A stretch of 8,758 nucleotides of DNA, taken from assembly GCA_021793635.1 (NCBI GenBank), contig JAJYSI010000113.1, positions 1-8,758 on the forward strand, given 5' to 3'. Under the pieces are notes generated by a model that saw nothing but the letters and a program-made list of their open reading frames with translations, was not told the origin of the DNA and did no database searches. Below, piece by piece: positions 5,649 to 8,758 of the stretch; the stretch's first letter is position 1; each line of letters begins with the position of its first letter. The position numbers and the translations under genes were made by a program. The stretch is from Bacteroidota bacterium. Lineage in GTDB: Bacteria > Bacteroidota > Ignavibacteria > Ignavibacteriales > Ignavibacteriaceae.

Positions 5649-5891
5649 ATGCTAGATGTAAAAATCCTTGGACCGGGTTGTACAAATTGTACAAATCTTG
5701 AAAGGCTGTGCAGGGAAACAGTCTCAGAGAATAATATAAATGCTTCAATAGAAAAAATCACAGATTACCGGGAAATTATGAGTTATGGTATTCTTAGTAC
5801 CCCGGGACTGATAATCAACGGTAAAGTAGTATTAAGCGGAAAGCTGCCTACTAAAACCACATTAACACATTGGCTGATGAATGCTTTCTAA
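5649..5891 (+). CDS. Small thioredoxin-fold redox protein (MTH895/TM0996 type)
   Basis: An 80-residue cytosolic protein beginning [11 protein letters not shown], with the redox motif Cys11-Thr-Asn-Cys14 and the family's cis-proline turn in [18 protein letters not shown] (around residues 50-67). A further Cys is at 21. Such minimal thioredoxins, near 80 residues, often sit beside COG0701 permeases and arsenic genes, where they may keep arsenate reductase or metal-handling cysteines reduced; that role is inference. ATG 5649 has AAAGG eight bases upstream. The end overlaps the acr3 start by 11 bases in another frame, a sign of translational coupling. Confidence 0.9.
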   Translation: MLDVKILGPGCTNCTNLERLCRETVSENNINASIEKITDYREIMSYGILSTPGLIINGKVVLSGKLPTKTTLTHWLMNAF

Positions 5892-6936
5892 AAAATTATC
5901 ATTTCTTGACCGGTATTTAACTCTATGGATTTTTCTTGCAATGTTTATAGGGGTATTCTCCGGCTACCTTTTTCCGGGCATTGTTGGTTTCTGGAATAAG
6001 TTTCAGAGCGGCACCACTAATATTCCCATTGCAATCGGACTAATCCTGATGATGTATCCGCCGCTTGCAAAAGTTAAATATGAAGAACTTGGAGATGTAT
6101 TCAAAAATGTAAAGATACTTTCACTTTCATTAATTCAAAATTGGATAATCGGACCAATATTAATGTTCGTACTTGCCATAATTTTTTTACAAGGCTACCC
6201 TGAATACATGGCAGGATTGATTATGATTGGTCTTGCACGCTGTATTGCAATGGTTATTGTGTGGAATGAATTAGCTAAAGGAGATACTGAATATGCCGCT
6301 GGCTTAGTGGCATTCAATTCAATCTTTCAAGTTTTGTTTTTCTCAGTTTACGCTTATGTGTTCTTAACTGTTCTTCCCTCAGCCCTGGGCTTGAAAACTT
6401 TTAAGGTGGATATTACAATAGGTCAAATTGCTGAAAGCGTATTTATCTATCTCGGAATACCATTCATTGCCGGAATAATTACCCGATTCACATTAATAAA
6501 ATTGAAAAACAAAGATTGGTATCAGAATAAATTTATACCAAAAATTAGTCCGATAACTCTCATTGCACTGCTGTTCACAATCATTGTTATGTTTTCGCTT
6601 AAAGGCGAATACATTGTAAAGATTCCTCTCGATGTTGTGCGTATTGCAATTCCTCTACTGTTTTATTTCGTGATAATGTTTCTCGTTTCGTTCTATATGG
6701 GAAAGAAAGTCGGAGCTGATTACTCAAAGACAGCAACACTTTCTTTTACGGCAGCCAGTAATAATTTTGAATTAGCTATTGCTGTTGCAGTTGCAGTATT
6801 TGGTATTAACAGCGGGGAAGCATTCGCTGCAGTTATCGGTCCGCTTGTAGAAGTACCGGTTATGATTGGTTTGGTGAACGTAGCATTATGGTTTCAGAAA
6901 AAATATTTTGTAGTTCTCAAGAGTAATGTAAATTAA
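5881..6936 (+). CDS. acr3: Acr3-family arsenite efflux permease
   Basis: A 351-residue inner-membrane carrier with about ten hydrophobic segments, the normal length and layout for bacterial Acr3 (often annotated arsB). It exports arsenite, alone using the ion gradient or with ArsA. Recognisable blocks are [20 protein letters not shown] (about 43-62), the [13 protein letters not shown] helix with the conserved functional Cys at 121, [10 protein letters not shown], and [10 protein letters not shown] with conserved Glu324. These match Cys129 and Glu305-type residues studied in Alkaliphilus Acr3, with numbering only approximate. The ATG at 5881 overlaps the upstream thioredoxin gene by 11 bases and lacks its own strong ribosome site, so re-initiation after the thioredoxin stop is likely. 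No truncation is seen. Confidence 0.96.
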   Translation: MLSKKLSFLDRYLTLWIFLAMFIGVFSGYLFPGIVGFWNKFQSGTTNIPIAIGLILMMYPPLAKVKYEELGDVFKNVKILSLSLIQNWIIGPILMFVLAIIFLQGYPEYMAGLIMIGLARCIAMVIVWNELAKGDTEYAAGLVAFNSIFQVLFFSVYAYVFLTVLPSALGLKTFKVDITIGQIAESVFIYLGIPFIAGIITRFTLIKLKNKDWYQNKFIPKISPITLIALLFTIIVMFSLKGEYIVKIPLDVVRIAIPLLFYFVIMFLVSFYMGKKVGADYSKTATLSFTAASNNFELAIAVAVAVFGINSGEAFAAVIGPLVEVPVMIGLVNVALWFQKKYFVVLKSNVN

Positions 6937-6981
6937 GGAATCTTCTAAGAACATGAATTATAGAAAAGGTTTAGTTAAAAA

Positions 6982-8016
6982 ATGAAAAGTGCATTAGCAT
7001 TAGATAGAAACAAATATTTAATACCTATTCTTTTATTACCATTATGGCTTTTATTGTATCTGAATTTAGAAACACTTACCAATCTTTTCGTTATTAGTCT
7101 GCTTAATTTACCTCAGGATTCCCGCCTTACATTGGCAGTAAGTTTTTTCATATTTGAAGTTCCGAAAGTTCTATTACTTTTGGTTTTAATTGTCTTTGGT
7201 GTTGGCATAGTTCGCACATATTTCTCTCCGGAACGAACGAGGAAAATGCTCGGCGGTAAAAAGCTATTTGCAGGAAATATTTCTGCAAGTCTGCTTGGAA
7301 TCGTAACTCCGTTCTGTTCGTGTTCTGCTATCCCTTTGTTTCTTGGCTTTGTAGAAAGCGGTATACCGCTTGGTGTTACATTTTCTTTTCTAATAGCTGC
7401 TCCGATGATAAATGAAGTTGCTGTTGTCCTTCTCTTTGGCCTATTTGGATGGAAGACTGCACTTTTATATATGTCAACCGGATTAATCATAGCGATGTTC
7501 TCTGGTTTTGTAATCGGAAAATTAAAGCTTGAAAGATATGTTGAAGATTGGGTTTATAAAATTAAAGCCGGACAAGTTCAAATGGAAGAAGAAAAACCAA
7601 CCTTTGGAGAAAGAATTACTGCGGGAGTAGATGCGGTAAGAGAAATTGTCGGTAAGGTTTGGATTTACATTGTAATCGGTATTGCCGTTGGTGCAGGAAT
7701 ACACGGTTATGTACCTGAAAACTTTATGGCAGGCTTAATGGGAAAAGGTGTATGGTGGTCTGTTCCGGTTGCTGTATTGATTGGTGTACCAATGTATTCC
7801 AATGCAGCGGGAATAATTCCCATAGTGCAAGCTTTATTAGAAAAAGGTGCTTCACTTGGTACCGTGCTTGCCTTTATGATGTCTGTTATAGGTTTGTCGC
7901 TTCCGGAAACTATTATTCTTAAAAAAGTATTAAAGCTTCCGTTAATTTTGACATTCGTAGGCGTTGTCGCAGTAGGAATAATTATCGTAGGTTATTTATT
8001 TAACCTTATTTATTAA
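6982..8016 (+). CDS. COG0701/ArsP-type (YraQ, DUF318) permease
   Basis: A 344-residue integral membrane protein with roughly eight hydrophobic helices and a central charged loop near residues 180-215 (KIKAGQVQMEEEKPTFGERI). The first half carries TPFCSCSAIPLF (Cys112, Cys114), the hallmark of the family, and SFLIAAPMINEVAV. The second half carries the related VPMYSNAAGIIPI and LSLPETIILKKVLK. Family members include Campylobacter ArsP, which exports trivalent methylated and aromatic arsenicals, but many members are uncharacterised, so the substrate here is unproven. Presence of arsM in the same window makes a methylarsenite exporter plausible. ATG 6982 is 45 bases after acr3; AAAAGG at 6964-6969 is a distant, weak ribosome site. 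The gene ends at 8014-8016. Confidence 0.9.
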   Translation: MKSALALDRNKYLIPILLLPLWLLLYLNLETLTNLFVISLLNLPQDSRLTLAVSFFIFEVPKVLLLLVLIVFGVGIVRTYFSPERTRKMLGGKKLFAGNISASLLGIVTPFCSCSAIPLFLGFVESGIPLGVTFSFLIAAPMINEVAVVLLFGLFGWKTALLYMSTGLIIAMFSGFVIGKLKLERYVEDWVYKIKAGQVQMEEEKPTFGERITAGVDAVREIVGKVWIYIVIGIAVGAGIHGYVPENFMAGLMGKGVWWSVPVAVLIGVPMYSNAAGIIPIVQALLEKGASLGTVLAFMMSVIGLSLPETIILKKVLKLPLILTFVGVVAVGIIIVGYLFNLIY

Positions 8017-8083
8017 GGAAATCATTAAAAACAGGTATAATAGTGAAATGTAATAGTATGAAATTCTCCCATCTCCAATATTC

Positions 8084-8223
8084 CATATTCCATACTCCAT
8101 ACTCCATACTCCATATTCCATACTCCATACTCCATACTCCATATTCCATATTCCATACTCCATACTCCATACTCCATACTCCATACTCCATATTCCATAC
8201 TCCATATTCCATACTCCATACTC
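8084..8223 (+). repeat. Heptanucleotide minisatellite, 20 units of CATAYTC
   Basis: Twenty uninterrupted 7-bp units, each either CATACTC or CATATTC, differing at one base. In order (C or T at that base) they read T C C C T C C C T T, then C C C C C T C T C C. Degenerate 8-base units flank it (CAATATTC at 8076-8083 and CATTACTC from 8224). Because 7 is not a multiple of 3 and the unit contains no stop on either strand in most phases, all minus-strand frames read EYGVWSM-like heptapeptides; these are not genes. It fills the gap between the permease and the next gene. Confidence 0.95.
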
Positions 8224-8267
8224 CATTACTCCCATATTCCTTATTTCAAAATTAGAAAGATTAAATT

Positions 8268-8758
8268 ATGTGGTTAACAAATTTCGAACAGGCAAAAGAA
8301 GAATCATTAAAATCGCACAAACCGATTCTTCTTCAATTTGAAATGGACGGATGCGGCGGCTGTAAAAAATTATATGCGGAAACTTATACTGTTCCCAAAG
8401 TAGAAGAAGAAATGAACGAATGGTTTGTTCTGCTCAAACTTGATTTAATAAAAGAGCGAGAAATCAGAAAGCAACTTGCCGCTTACTGGACTCCTTCGTT
8501 TTACTTTTTAGATCATGCCGGGAAATCATATTATAATTTTAACGGCTATTTACCGGCTGATGAGTTTAGAATTATTCTTAGGCTCGGTTATGCGGATGCA
8601 ATGATGCCGAAAGGGAAGTATGCCGAAGCTTCTCAAGTTATGAGCAAAGAAATCGATCAATTTAATAACAATAATCCGTTGCTGCCAAAACTTTTAGCTC
8701 AGAATGGAATTGCTAATTATATTAAAACAAAAGATAAAAGTACATTTATGAAAACAAT
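8268..8758 (+). CDS. Thioredoxin-fold protein, 3'-truncated by the window edge
   Basis: An open frame of 163 codons from ATG 8268 to the window end with no stop. It begins MWLTNFEQAKEESLKSHKPI and has no signal peptide, so it is probably cytosolic. The redox motif is Cys29-Gly-Gly-Cys32 in DGCGGCKKL, followed by LLKLDL strand text and the conserved cis-proline site at Thr75-Pro76 (YWTPSFYFLD). From about residue 108 the sequence becomes helical (GKYAEASQVMSKEIDQ), which may be the start of a TPR-like extension seen in some thioredoxin_7-type proteins. Only a weak AGAAAGA (8253-8259) precedes the start. It may supply reductant to the island or belong to the next operon beyond the minisatellite. 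Exact subfamily is uncertain. Confidence 0.88.
   Translation, partial: MWLTNFEQAKEESLKSHKPILLQFEMDGCGGCKKLYAETYTVPKVEEEMNEWFVLLKLDLIKEREIRKQLAAYWTPSFYFLDHAGKSYYNFNGYLPADEFRIILRLGYADAMMPKGKYAEASQVMSKEIDQFNNNNPLLPKLLAQNGIANYIKTKDKSTFMKT

Noticed and set aside
8084..8223. CRISPR array
   Set aside because: Units are 7 bp, contiguous and without spacers, and no cas gene is present.
7996..8255. Open frames on both strands across the heptamer array, with EYGVWSM-type repeats
   Set aside because: A 7-bp repeat without stops leaves several frames open at once and each encodes the same heptapeptide. There is no ribosome site and no domain, so they are artefacts of the minisatellite.

Overview
The window is an arsenic detoxification island with every convincing gene on the + strand. 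The DNA is AT-rich. The mix of a GxxExxY gene, 'GTCATTGCGA'-type intergenic repeats, 'GTCATTTCGA'-type repeats and small REP-like hairpins suggests the Bacteroidota/Ignavibacteria (FCB) side of the bacterial tree. That placement is inference from general style, not from a marker gene.

Layout: (1) bases 1-779, arsM (arsenite S-adenosylmethionine methyltransferase), whose 5' end lies outside the window; (2) 784-1014, a small FmdB-type zinc-ribbon protein with a Cys-rich tail; (3) 1021-1208, two tandem palindromic repeats; (4) 1247-1561, arsD; (5) 1557-2017, a GxxExxY gene inside a near-perfect 24-bp inverted repeat, which separates arsD from arsA; (6) 2029-3882, arsA; (7) 3922-4058, a second pair of the same palindromic repeats; (8) 4100-4889, two YlbF-family paralogues that both end in a Cys-Cys tail; (9) 4920-5342, thioredoxin-type arsC; (10) 5345-5605, a different inverted-repeat element plus two REP-like hairpins; (11) 5649-8016, a small thioredoxin-fold protein, the Acr3 arsenite efflux permease and an ArsP/YraQ-type permease; (12) 8084-8223, twenty head-to-tail copies of a 7-bp repeat; (13) 8268 to the end, a thioredoxin-fold gene that runs off the window.

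How the parts fit: ArsC reduces arsenate to arsenite using thiol reductant. ArsD hands arsenite to the ArsA ATPase, which would energise export through Acr3. ArsM methylates arsenite, and the ArsP-like permease is a plausible exit route for methylated products. No arsR-type repressor is visible, so control probably comes from upstream of the window.

The most unusual signal is a recurring vicinal-cysteine motif at protein ends: the ArsM N-terminal region, the FmdB tail and both YlbF tails. The YlbF pair shares the tail pattern F-A-x-[LV]-A-x-P-x-S-S-C-C and has no standard role in arsenic resistance that I know of. They are candidates for arsenite-binding or metal-cluster-binding accessory proteins.
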